DNA of 64,000 nt from Simmondsia chinensis. Its lineage: Eukaryota; Streptophyta; Magnoliopsida; Caryophyllales; Simmondsiaceae. Below the pieces are notes generated by a model that was given only the letters and a program-made list of their open reading frames with translations, did not search any database and was not told where the DNA came from. The position numbers and the translations under genes were made by a program. Positions within the stretch are counted from its first letter, which is position 1. The number at the start of each line of letters is the position of its first letter. The stretch spans positions 17,296,005 to 17,360,004 of the forward strand of contig JAGTTD010000010.1 in the NCBI GenBank assembly GCA_018398585.1, read 5' to 3'. This document shows, piece after piece, positions 23,201-36,400 of the stretch.

Positions 23201-26200
23201 TAGAGTCTATGGAGGAACATTAACTCTATTTCAATCGCTGCTATCCCTATAAAAGATCGCTCTAGTAGGGTCAAGAATTTTAGACCTATTAGCTTGATAA
23301 CCAACATCTCTAAGATCTTAATAATATTGTTGTTTGCTAGGATGAGTAAGGTTTTAGGGATTGCTATGTGTATAGTTCATGTGACCCTTATAAAGGTAGA
23401 TTGGTCTTGGATGCCTTGCTAGTGACATATGAGGTGGTCGATGATATAATGAGATTTGGGAAGAATGGAAGGGTTTTATTGAAGCTTGATCTTGAGAAGG
23501 CTTATGATAGGGTGACTTGGTACTTTATAGGTTTGGTCCTTCAATGAAAGGGGCACGGGGATAGATGTTGTATGTGAATTAACAGATGTTTTTGATATTT
23601 TCTCCTATTCATTTATTGTTAATAACCCTCTTTCTCCTTTGCACTTTACTTTATAATTGATGCCTTGAATTGTATGTTATCTCAAGACCAAGAGCATGGT
23701 TTGTTTTGTTGGACTGGAATGAGCATGGATGTTTTGTGCGTGTCTCTTGCAATTTGTTTATGACACTAGTCTCTTTCTTGAAGATAATATTGAGGGTTTT
23801 AGAGTGGCCTTGGCAATCTTTTATTGTTGGACTTGTATTCTTGTCTTTTACTTAGCCTGGCTAATTGAAGCATTATGAGGATTAACTTCAATGAGTTGTC
23901 CATGAGCACGTACTCTTCTTTAGCAAACCCCTCACTTGTCTAGGTGTTGACTTGGACGGGAATCCTGGATATCCTAGCTTTTGGGAGCCTGTGGTTAGAA
24001 AAATGCTGAGAGGTAAGATGAGTGGAGTGCACTTTCTTCTCTCTAGGTGGTTGACTTGTTCTTATCCAATCATATCTTTTGAATATTCCCGTATATTATG
24101 TCTCTTTTCAAAATGATGATGCTTGTTGCGAAGCATATTGAGTATATTATGAGGGTTTTCCTCTACTCAAAGTCAGATGGGGGTTATATAGATTATTGGT
24201 GAGTTGGGATAAGGTTAGTGGGCCACACAGTCATGGGGGACTAGGAATTGGCAATAAGATGTTAAAAAAATAGCTCTTTTGGGAAATGGTTATGGTGATT
24301 CCTGGAAGAACCTTATTCTTTTGGTAGAGGGTGATTTGGTCTCCAGGTAAATGTGCAGGTGGACACAATGGTTGCTCGTCTCCATGGAAGTTTATATCTC
24401 AGCTTTACCCCATTGTTTCTTCCTTATGCGTTTAAAAATTAGGATGAGGATGTCTTTTTGGCCCCCAATTCCCACCCCTTTATAAATTATCCACAACTAG
24501 GCAACCCTAGTTAATTCCTTGGTAACTAACAATGATGATTCTCTATCTTGGAACTTGTATATAGGGTCGTAAATAAACCAACAATTGATAAACTGCTCGT
24601 GCATGAATTTAATAAAGGTTCATTTATGTTTGATTCGGGGGCTTAATTAGTAAATGGGTAGAATTTGCGCATGCTCGATAAGCTTAATGAACCTAGTGCG
24701 AATAAAGGGACGCTCGGCTCACTAAAGTTCATGAATAGTTCATTAAAGGCTCGATACGAGATTGTGAAGGACTTGGTAACAACTCATTAAGGCCTTTTTA
24801 AGAATTTGTTATAAGAGAAGTAGCTGAATTTCCAATATCTTTATTCGAAAACTAGTTGAATTTGTAAATTATGCCATATGTTGGATTAAAAGCATTTTTT
24901 CTATGATGCTAAATAAGAGGGTTTGGGCATCGGAAAGATCGAATATTTTGACAACCAAGTATTGTTTTTTTGACAACTTACTCGACATAATCATTCCCAC
25001 ATTTCCGTTATTGTTCTTTCATTTGCAAAGCCAGGCTTGCCTTTGGATTCAGGCCTTTCTATGTCTTTTTTGCTCACCAAGCTAAATACTCAAGATTTTT
25101 CTTGGAAATGAAGACCATTTAAGGCCTTGTGCATTAGGATGGGTCACGATCACTTTTTCTTTTTTCGTTTGTCCAACAGTTTGGGATTCTTGGTTAGGTT
25201 GTTCTACTAGTTGCTGTGGGTGTCTCCATGCTGAGTTGAAAGTGTCTTTTGATCAGATTTCATGGAGCGGGAAAGAAGATTTGGTGCAAATATTGTAATT
25301 CTATGAGGCATTTTGTGGGAAAAGAAATGTAAGGTGTTGTGATAATGGTATGCATTCTGGTGTTGTGATTTGGAATTATTGGTCACGAACAAAAATGCTG
25401 AATGGTCGTGAAATTTCGGTTATATTATATGGACAAAGTAGAGATATATATTCAAGTTTGATGCGTTTGAGGCCACCAATAAAGTCGCAGAGCAAAATAA
25501 ACTTAAACTATAAACTGTTTCTCTTTATGGAGAATTGTATCCAGCAGATATAACAGCTGCATGTTTCATTATTGTCACAATGCCAGACTTCGCTTATAAT
25601 CCATTCAAGCTAGGACTTTGTTGGTGGTAAAAATCACCCATTCCTTCATTACAGGTCCAGAGTCGCTCTTGCGCCAATCATCGACCTTATCATTCAACTA
25701 CAGATCATATGGTTGCCTAGAAGCTGATGGAGATGCAGTTGAGGCTTATAAGTGGAAATGTGTTTGTACAATCAATGGTAAATTGAATCTCTCGTCCTTC
25801 AATTAATTGGTTCTCTTAGTACATTTTATTGGCCATATCCGATCTGGTTGCCTATCCCCTGCGTCTTTTGCTTTTCACGGTCTTTCGCTTTTGATGCCTA
25901 CATGGGAGGACCCCCTTTGAATCAATGGGGGAGCACCTGGCCACTTGGAGTGATCATTGTCCCACTACCTTTAGGTGGCAGCAAGACTATGAATTAGTGT
26001 ACGGTACTGTTGGTTTTGTGGAACATCTCTTTTGTGATTACTTTTTGGTGGTGTTTTACAGGGATCCGAATCTTTGAAGATGTTTCAGACTTTAAGGTAC
26101 AAGCAGTTCATTGGTCTTAATTAGTGGTATAACTCTTGTTAAAGCTTTTTTTTTTTGTGGCCTGAAACAATGAAGTGAATGCTTTTGGAAAGAATGTTAG

Positions 26201-26688
26201 GACAAAGGAAGAAGCACTAATAAGAATGCATGACAAGCAGAGAGCTCTTTGTTGCCCCAAAATTGAAGCTGTAATCAGTATGGAAGGATAGAATTGCGCT
26301 AGGTGATATTGTAGCGTCCCAATATGATAATTCTCCATTTATACATTCTGTGACATTGACAAGAAGTTCTGTTATCTTGGACATACCTCTGCAGCATTAT
26401 GAAGTTTAAATTCGTGACTATCATTATTTCATTTCTCATCCAAAATGCACGTCGCGTTTATAACTGTCAGACGCGATATCCCCCAAGTAAAGTTATGAGA
26501 AAATGCATGTCATATTGGTGTCTTGAAACGCCTGGAAATATTGGAACCATGTGTGTTGATATCAGCAAGTTGCATGGTGATGTTGAATCAGTTAGAAGGT
26601 GAAACCAGTTGACAAATCTGCTGCCAATTATTTCTGTCTCTTTTCCCTTGATTAGAACTTTCCTATGTCCTTTCCATTTTCCTTTTTC

Positions 26689-26723
<35 letters not shown>

Positions 26724-27384
26724 GTGGCAGGGGTTGGGGTAGATGATGATAACGATGGGGTTTGAACAACAAAAGCACTTCTAAGTCGTGGTGCAGAGCA
26801 AGACCCATTGCATGCAATATTATTGATTTCACATTTTATTGTTTTCAGGCTCTTTTTAAATTTTCTTTTAATTTATGCAATATTTTGGTGGAATAGTTTC
26901 CTTCTCCATAGTGCATACCTCTTCTATCTTCTAGTGATGTTTATGCTTTATCTACAATACTGCTTTCCTTCTTGATCAATGTTTGTGTCATTTTTGTGAG
27001 CATATAGATCTTTGTAGCATTTTCTCCATTTCACTTTTCAGAACTTGATAAATATCTTCTGTTTTTGCTTGTGATAAAGGGTGGTAAGGGTGTTCTTGTG
27101 AAGTCTGTGGGCATCATAGATGCAAATCCTGATACTGTTTTTGAAGTTCTCCTAAGCCTTGAGCCTTCAAAGAGATATGAGTAAGTTTCTGGTTAGATTA
27201 CTGTTTGTGGTTATATATATATGATTCTTATGAGAGGGTGAGAGATGAGAGGGTGAATTTTGGGCCACACATTTGGTTAAAGTGGGGGAAGAAGGTGATG
27301 TCAGGTGGGAGAAAGATGATGTTAGCAGCCAAATGAGTGGTCTATAATTTACTCTCACCTTCTCAACCTCTTACTTGAGTCATC

Positions 27385-27431
<47 letters not shown>

Positions 27432-30400
27432 TGTGTTAGAAATTCTAATATGCTCTTAGCAGGTGGGATATGTTGACTAGTGACTTGGAGCTTGTTGAAT
27501 CTCTAGATGGGCATTACGATGTTGTGTATGGGACTTATGATCCAAAATACTTTACGTGGTAATCTTACTGGCCATAAACTTTTTGTTGACTTCGGTTATG
27601 CTGCTGCTATTACTATCATTGTAGAAAATGCAACTGCCTGACTGAAGCTTGTATGCTTCTTTTCCCTATGCTTATCTCAAAAATCGATGCTGTAGATTGA
27701 ATGTAGACATGCTAGAAATGCTACTTGGGCATATTTTTTTCACTTGTTTTAAACAATGTATTGTGTAGGTGGAACTCAAAAAGAGACTTTGTGTTCTCAA
27801 GGCAATGGTTCCGTGGACAAGATGGAACGTATAGTAAGTAAATCCTCCTCAAATTTATTTTTAACTATACATGCTGGAGGTGTTTTTGATATTATGGGCA
27901 ACTGGGGAAGGGGTATCATCAAGGAAACAGCTAAGTTTCTTAGCGTTGAAGTTACGTTTGGTGCAGTCATACTTTGTCCATCTCCTAGGCGTTGAATAAA
28001 TTAGTTGGCTTGTATTGAATGGTCGGTTGAGAACTGGCTCATAATGGAAATACTGCATTTGAAGAAAAAGTTACGAAAGGTATAGAATTTCTGGATGTAG
28101 TACAAGTGACATCTCATTTATAATGCAATAGTCTGGTCCTTAGAACTGTTGAAGTTTGTTTGCCCACAAACTTAAACTATGGCTAATCCATGATTTATTT
28201 TTATTGGAAGGGGCTTTTGTGACATCTTAAGTGAGGCCAGTGAGGCCTTTGTCTCGTGATAAAACTACTAATGAAGCTGACGTCCTAAGGCAATAGGTCT
28301 TAGGTTCAGGAAGTAACATTAAACCTATTGTACTCTTATTTATTGACATCTCAGAGGACATATGGTCTTATGTAGACACAACTTGAATATGAAATACAGT
28401 GTGTTCTACACATTATAGTATCTCTTATCGTTGACATTTGGGGCTGAGCAATGTAGTCATCTCCGTGGATTAAAAATTGAAGGGATTGGATCTTACAGTC
28501 AACCTAAATATTTGAACAGTGATTAGCCTCAAAGCAAACTTTTGATAGGATTTTCATGGCTATGGAATTGAATCTCAGTATTTTGTTAATCTTAATAGAT
28601 GCAGCTCACAGGAAGAAAGTAACTTCTCTCTCTAATTGGTCAATACTTCATGTACATAATTTAAGTATCCAATTGAGTGTCCAATGCTAATAATAGAAAA
28701 TAAGGAAATTTATCACTTAGGTACCCTGATGTTTAAGGATTTATCATTTAGGTATCATAACGTTTCAATATGTACAATGAGGTACCCTAAGATTTTGAAA
28801 GTTATCACTTAGGTACCTCGAAGTTTAAAAATTTTATCAATTAGGTACTATTTTTCAAAATTATATAGATTTTTATTAAAAATTGCTAACACAGGACATA
28901 ATTATAGTAATATATAGGTGTCTTCTATTATAATGTTATAATTTTTTATCATAAAATGCTAACATACCACATTATTTCACTAATATGCCGGTATCTTCCG
29001 TCATAATTCAGTGACATTTTTTCATATTCTATTTGATTTTCATTGAAAAAATTGATATAGCTTGTACATATTTATTGTAATCAACGTTTTATGGTGAAAA
29101 TTGTTCGAATATTCACAAGAATTCAACAAATTCTCATATAGGGTACCTAAGTGATAAAATTTTGAGACCTTAGAGTACCTCATTATATGTATTGAAATGT
29201 CAGGGTACTTAGATGATGAATGACCAAACCTTAGGGTACCTAAATGAAAATTTCCCTAGAAAATAATTTTTCTGAAATTGAATAATTGTTTTCCCCTGAT
29301 TGAGTAGTGATTATTTGCCGTGCATGGGTTGGGTACATTCTTGGAGTACGTATAGCATTACTATTCAATAAATGTCACCTCATGGTTGCTATGGTTAAGA
29401 TTGTTGACACTTCTTCACCCTATTTTCATAATCTGTAGAAATTGTGATGCTTACTTAAAAAGTTGTTTGTATGCTGCGTCACACATGGCGAGCTGATGTT
29501 TAAAGAATCTACATGAGCTGTATGTGATGCACATGAATGCGACAAAGTTATTCCCTAGGTGTGAAATACTACTGCTTTTCCATATGCTTTAGATGCAAGT
29601 TCTGTCTTCTGCAACAGACGTCCATTCTCTGGTGTTTCTTATGCCTATGATTCTTTTGCTATTCTGCGACACTATGTTGCTGCCTTGTGATTCAATTACT
29701 TAACTGCATATCGGAGAGCTCATGTTGCCTGTAGGTTTCCAGGAAGATAGTATACCATTTAATGTTACGTGTCTATTTAGCAGACAAAAAGGAACTGAAT
29801 AAGAATAAATTATTGAAATTTGAGTTTTCTCTTCCTGCCCCTGTTTACTACTAGAGGGATTTTGGATTACGGGAACGTCTATTGAAGGATGAAGTTCATT
29901 TGCATATGGTGCTTATCGGAGAGTCCACTTTGCTATAAAAATAAAATTTCTAATGGTCAATGACTTTGCTTCTGCCTGTGGATGCAGCGATTTTACATTT
30001 TCCAGCTGTACATAAAAAACGACCGTCCAGATCTGGATATCAACGTACAAAGATCAATCGTAAGGCAATTTGATCCTTACCCTTGTCAAGTTTCTTTTTG
30101 TCCTGACTTGTACTGCAGGCCTTTGTCCTCGTTTATGGGATAGTTGAGCAGGGTGCATGGTAAAGACGACTAGTTTAGGGATTTCCTTTCATTTTGCATT
30201 TGTTTCAAAGTAATAGTCTCATACTTTGCACCATATATATCTTATTCTATCTTGTTTTACAAATTACTCTTTTTGCTTGTGATGAGGACATTTGTCTTCA
30301 ATCTCTGATATTAGCTTCATATAGTTTCTTTAACCCCTTAAATTTTTGAGAGTAACAGTAGCTTCATGTAGCTGGATGCTGTTGTTGGACCTTCGGTATA

Positions 30401-33400
30401 CTGTTATTTCCCTTGCCTGTGTTTTATATCTAATGCTTAATAATCCTTCAGGCTTCCTTTGGAATTAAGAAAATTTAAAGGAAAGAAAAATGTGAGAAAA
30501 AAAGTTGAAGGAAAAGAAAATAATGGAAAATGACTTTTTTTCCATTGTTTGGAAGTCAAGGAAAAACAAGGAAAAAAAGTATGTTTTCAAGATCAATTTT
30601 TTCTTCTTTATTTGGTTGGTAGAAAATGAAATCGAAAAAAATAATTATTGTATAACTTATGAAGCTAATTGTCTTTATATTATTTAGGTCGTGTGATTTT
30701 TCCGGTAAACTTCTTGATATTGTTCCATTGAGGATTTATTATTTAGGTACCCTAAGCTTAACTATAACCTATGTACCTACATTTCAATACATGCCATTAT
30801 CGGTCTTGAGATTTAAAAATTTTAGGAAAAAAATTCATTAGTTACTTGAGTTTAAAATATTTTTGAAATATATTAATAATTTTTCAATATATTAAATGTT
30901 TTTAAAATATATGCATGTTTTTCAAAAATATAAAAATATTTTTAGATATTTTATTAATATTTGAATCCTTGAAAAACATTTTTTAAGATTTTGGAAATAT
31001 TATAAATTTTAAAATTATTATAGATATAAACATCAAAGTTTTTAGGTATTTTTTAAGGGAAAATTACACTTCTCTACATGATGTTTGAGCATTAATCACT
31101 TAACATTTTCATATATACAATAAGGTGCCTTGAGATTTGAGAATTTGATCACCTAGATACCCAATGTTTGAACTTAATAAATTTTTGTGAAAATCTAACC
31201 AATTTTATTCAAAAAATGCTGATATAATATATAATTACGATAATGTATATAAGTCATACCAATGTTTTCATAAAAAATTTAATGAATTATGATAAATTAT
31301 TCACTGAATGTTTATATGAATTATTTAAATATTGCCACAATCATGTATTGTTTTTCATTTTGGGGCAAAAAATCATCAAATTCTAGTGAAGATACTATTA
31401 TATTGTCGAAATTGTGCTTAATTTTAGCATTTTGTAATGAAAATTTATCACATTTCTACAAACAAAGATATTTGATTGATAAAATTTTAAAACTTCAGGA
31501 TACATAAGCAATAGAATGTTTAAAACTCAATGTATCACATTGTATATAGTGAAACATCAGGATACCCAAGTTATAAATGCGCAAATCTTAGAGTACTTAA
31601 ATGATAAATTCCCATTTTTTCAAGTCCATGTCAGCATAAAATAATAGAGTCCTAATAAAGTTATGCGTAGTGTAGCTAAAAAAAGTTTACAAAGTTAAAA
31701 GTGTTTAAAAAACTTTTCCAAGTCTCAAGTACCTGAAAAATATGTTACCAAACCTTAAGGTACATAAACCAAATTTCTTAAAAAATTATCGCATTTAGGT
31801 ACTTCGGAGTTTAAATATTTTATCAATCGGGTATTTTAAATGATAAATATTTTATTCAAGTTATATTGTTCATATATACAGAACATACGTATTCAATGAA
31901 CTTAGGTGACAAACAAAGTGGACCTTGTTGATTAAACATGAAGCTGAGAACAAGTCTAATACATATGGGGGTTGACATTGTTTGGGTTGAGATTTTTTTT
32001 TACCCCCCCCCCCCCCCCTTCTCTAATTTTCCCCCCGTTTCAAGAGGAAAATTGTTCTCCTTAGATTTCATTATAAACTTTTAATATTTTCCATTGGATT
32101 TTTTTTTCCTCCGCAATTTCTATATATTCCAAACATGGGAAAATCACTTTCCTCTGAATTTTTTTTCCTTTGTCAACATTTTCTGTGTTCCAAACTGACC
32201 CTAAATGTTCTTTATGATGGTTTTGTTTAAATTTGAAGAACCTTATCTAAAAACTGTATGGCCATGACGTAAAGTTTTTGGTGAGCCCAAATCCACTTAT
32301 AAACTGAACACACATCTCTGACCACCAATGTGGAACAAACTATTTGTGTTACAAATGCCCCCACATACAACGTTTTCATTGTGCCCAAAGATCGTCCCTA
32401 GGCAGTGTCAGATTTCAGATGGGGCCTGCCAAGCTGCTGTCACATGACCCACAGTTTAATACCAACTGAATTATGTAGCTGAAACTACCACAACAACAGC
32501 CAACCCATGTGTGAAGCTGCCAACTGGGCTGCGCATTGGTGCAATGAAGCCGTTATAGAAGGCCTTATTGATGAGGCGCCAAACCTCCTTTTAAACTGAT
32601 CAAACGTCTCTCTCTACGTATGTAGGACAAAGTATCTTAAGGTGTTACATGTGTTCTCCTAAGAACCTAGTAGTTACTCCAGTGGAATGTGGAGGATATT
32701 TCTGTGAAGAAAGTTCTCTTTCTTTAGAACACCGATTGGCGGTCATAATGATTTGAAGAGGGAAAAGCTTGGTTTTCCATCTGGATGTCAACAGGGAAAT
32801 CCTGAAGTTCCAGAGTACATATGAAACTGAACTGCAGATTCCTGTCTTTTTCGTCTTCCAGGGAGTCCAAATGCTTTTGCTGCTTTTCTATTGCTGTGAA
32901 ATGTATTTGATTTGCTGTGTAAATGTGGGTGGAAAATAGTAAAGGAAATCATATTTTACATGATTGCAAATTTTTAATTCCCAGCGACTCATGTTCCATG
33001 CATGAGCATAAGTGTAAACTAGTATTTGCTATTCTGATCTTAGATCCTATTCGACCTTCAAGTCCTAAGATTTTTCTCAAGTAAATAATCACTGCCTGGA
33101 AAGACTGCTTTGCTGATTTTCTGTTTTTATTTAACTCTCATTGTAGCTTATACGTGGGAGATAAAAAATTTAAGCATATCAGGTACTATGGAATCTGCAA
33201 GGTGTCTTCTCACGCATATTTTAGAGATCGAGTCGGCTAGCTGGTATAGATGGAAGAAGAATCACTCTTCAAAGTTTGAAAAATCCATCCATTTTGCATT
33301 CTTATGCCAAGTGGCAGGTTGGTTAGTTACCTTCATATTTGTTCTTAGTCCCTTTTATTTTATTTTTATTTTCTAGGCGAATTGTGTTGGGTGCTCTGGA

Positions 33401-36400
33401 GGTCATCTGGTGAAGCTTTAGTTACCAGGATTTCTGGCACTTGGCATGGCAGAGTATCTTTTTTCATGAAGCTATTACATTCAGGCTTCCTAGGAGTGTT
33501 TCCATGTTGCTCTAGCTGTGTAGAGTGGAAGTGAGGGCCAAAGAATACTTGCGTTTTGGAAACAATAGTAATGGAAACAGCCCATCATCAGGGCATCTCA
33601 ATTGGTGGGCGTCTCCTACCCATGTGGTCATCGTCCAGGGGTCAGGAGTTGGTTGGGGCAACTCAGTCCCTCGTTACCCAAAAAAAAAAAAAAAAAAAAA
33701 AAAAAAAGGAAACACTTCACAAGTTTAAACAATTTTCTCTTTTATTCCCTATTTCCTTCATAATTCTCACGGGCTAGTGCATCCCAAGAAATAGATATCT
33801 AATTTTCCCATCCGTGTCTGGTAGCTAGTGACCAACCTAGTGAGACAAGGCCTAGTTTGGTCTGGTTTGTAGTCAATTTGCTTGTCTTTGACATTTAAAA
33901 AAATATTTCTCTACCTTCCTTCCTCCTAAAAAGAAACAAACAGTGGCATCATGACATTATGAGATACTTGGCTTAAGTTTGCTTCTTGAGCTGCTATCTC
34001 TCTTCTTCCTTTTCCTTTTTTAAATAAAAAAGGCTGCACGGATAGCAGAGAAGTCCGTAAAATACATTAAGCTACATAATTGAATTTCTGGATGAATGGC
34101 GAGAAAAGAGAGACAAATATGGGCAAAGGAATCTATATGGAATGGAATTTATGTTCCTAACACACATCTGTGTCGATCGTTGACCATTGTTCTGTTGACA
34201 AATGCCCCAGGAATGATTAAGTAGGCAATCATGCATAAACTAAGCTTGATCTCAGATGCTATGTTGATTAAGGTATATGCAATCTGATGACACAATCCTT
34301 TCTGAAGAAATTTTATTTTAGTGCTCTTTGCAACTCCAACAGGGATGACTTTATCATATGCTGATGTCAATGAGAATTTATCAGGTGCTGAAATCTAGAA
34401 AATCACTTGGCCAAAAGTAAATGTTACTCAAAAGAAACATCTTTCCCAAAAACCCATCTCTGGATTCCCACTTCAGGATGACATGTATTTGGTTATTTTG
34501 CAGGTATCAAGGAATATATTGGAGCAAATCCAGCCCTGAAACACAGCTTTGCTGCCACATTTATTAATTTAAAAACCTCGGATGCAAGCATTTCTGGTAG
34601 TGATTATGTGGATGCAGTAGCAGAGGAATTTTATGATGCAATTGCCACAGAGTCGTCGTCTTCAGATGAAGATAGTGATGATGGTTCAGACAAGAAGGTT
34701 TGTCTTTTCGTCCTTCCAGTCACTGTTGATGCTCGATTATTGCAGATGATCATATTGGATGATTGATTTGTAAAAGATCCATGGAGAGTAAAACCTTTGT
34801 CTGAACTCCTTCAGGACCATGTGAAGCTGAAGAATGTTTCCTGGGCCATAGCGGGCTTAACATTGAAAAATACATCAGGTAAATGCTTTTAAATCATAAA
34901 AGAGGATACCTTGACCAGCGTACAATATTTGCGCAATTTGCTGTAAAAGTTTGCTGTTATAACTAGGTTATACTCGATGCTCCGGTTGGTTTGACCATGG
35001 AATCAATTAAGCCATTGCGCCATGTAATTGCCATTACTTAACGGGTTTTGAATTGGCCTTACGTGATTGGCCGTTACGCAACGATACTTTTGTAACAGCC
35101 TCTGTAATGCATATATTGTACTTACTAAATATATTTGTAAATGTACGTATGTTATACGTTGTTTCTGTGACACTCTGATTCTGACCTCTAATCTGTTGTG
35201 AACTGCGATTCAATTCTATGGGTTTGACTAATGAGTACAGTTTAATTTTAATTTTACATGATCCACTACATAGTTCAGGTTGTGCGAGAGTTGTTTTAGT
35301 CCTACCCATAAAATCTGCATCAGAGAAAGGAACATTTCTTGAAATGGCTGCATGTTAATTGGTTTTATATTGCAGGATCCATGTCTGTCAACAAATTGCA
35401 GTTGTAATGATATTGGATTGTTGGAGATTATTCATCTATTACTGTTTTAATGATATTAGATTCTTTTTCATATGGTGGAGAGTTCGTTGAATAGGATCTC
35501 TTCTTACTCCTAATGAAAGTGAGACTCGTCATCTTGCCTCCACACTGACTGGTATAATAGTTATTAGCTGTAGCTAGTTGAAAAGTGTATTAGAGGGAGG
35601 GAAGAGTTCACTTATTTTATGTGTTGTAACCCATTAATGGAAGGACTTGCTTATCATGTCGCAGCTCCAGATGCGGACAAAGAATTAGATTCAACCACAA
35701 CCCCAGTGTCTATTGATCCAAGCCAATTTCAGTGTTCTTTGCGCCAAGGAAAAGATGAAAATGACTCCAATTGCTGGAGCGCTCCAGGTGGTGCCGGATT
35801 CATGATTAGGGGGAAGACATACTTGAAAGATAATTCTAAAGTACGCTTACCATATTCTTTAGTGCATCCTTTAAATGGCTCATTTGTTTTTCATTTGCTG
35901 GTTTGAGATTTCCTTGACTGCCTCTTTGAATCACTCGCAGCAACGAAGGTCTGACATCAACTTACATTCTATTTTGTGGATGTTTGACTGTGTTTTTGAT
36001 GTGGTACATAATGTAAAATATAGGATTCATGAAGATATTTGGATTAGAAGAAATTTAAATATATTTGTAGCTTTTAAACTCTTTGGACATTAGGTTGTCC
36101 TTTAGGATTTATTGAGTTAGATTAGATTTAAATTATTTGGGATTATCTTTTATTTGAGTTAGATTTTGATTTTATTTAGTTTTTTATTTGGATTCTAATT
36201 AATAATATTTAGGTTTCCTATCTCTATAAATAGGGACCTTAGGTGTTATTGTAAGAAGAAATTTCTTCCTGATTATTCAATAAAATATAGCCTAAGAGTT
36301 TGTTATTTTCCCGAGTTTAGGGATTTCTTTCGATGGATTCCAAATACGTCTATTCGAGCGAAACTCGATCAAACGCCGACACTAGCACCACCACCGAAAC

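Larger units (their letters stand above)
30451..32201. mobile_element. Larger inverted-repeat element hosting nested MITEs (intron 12)
   Basis: The left end 'ggcttcctttggaattaag' and 'aaaatttaaaggaaagaaa' is mirrored at the right by 'ttttcctttgtcaacatttt' and 'ctgtgttccaaactgacc'. The TTTGG...CCAAA ends resemble hAT or Harbinger MITEs. Between lie Mutator-type MITEs (about 30733-31785 and 31057-31613). No clear target duplication was found, so the class is uncertain. Confidence 0.5.

Noticed and set aside
28250..28330. Possible tRNA-like SINE in intron 11
   Set aside because: A weak B-box-like word only; no A tail and no duplication.
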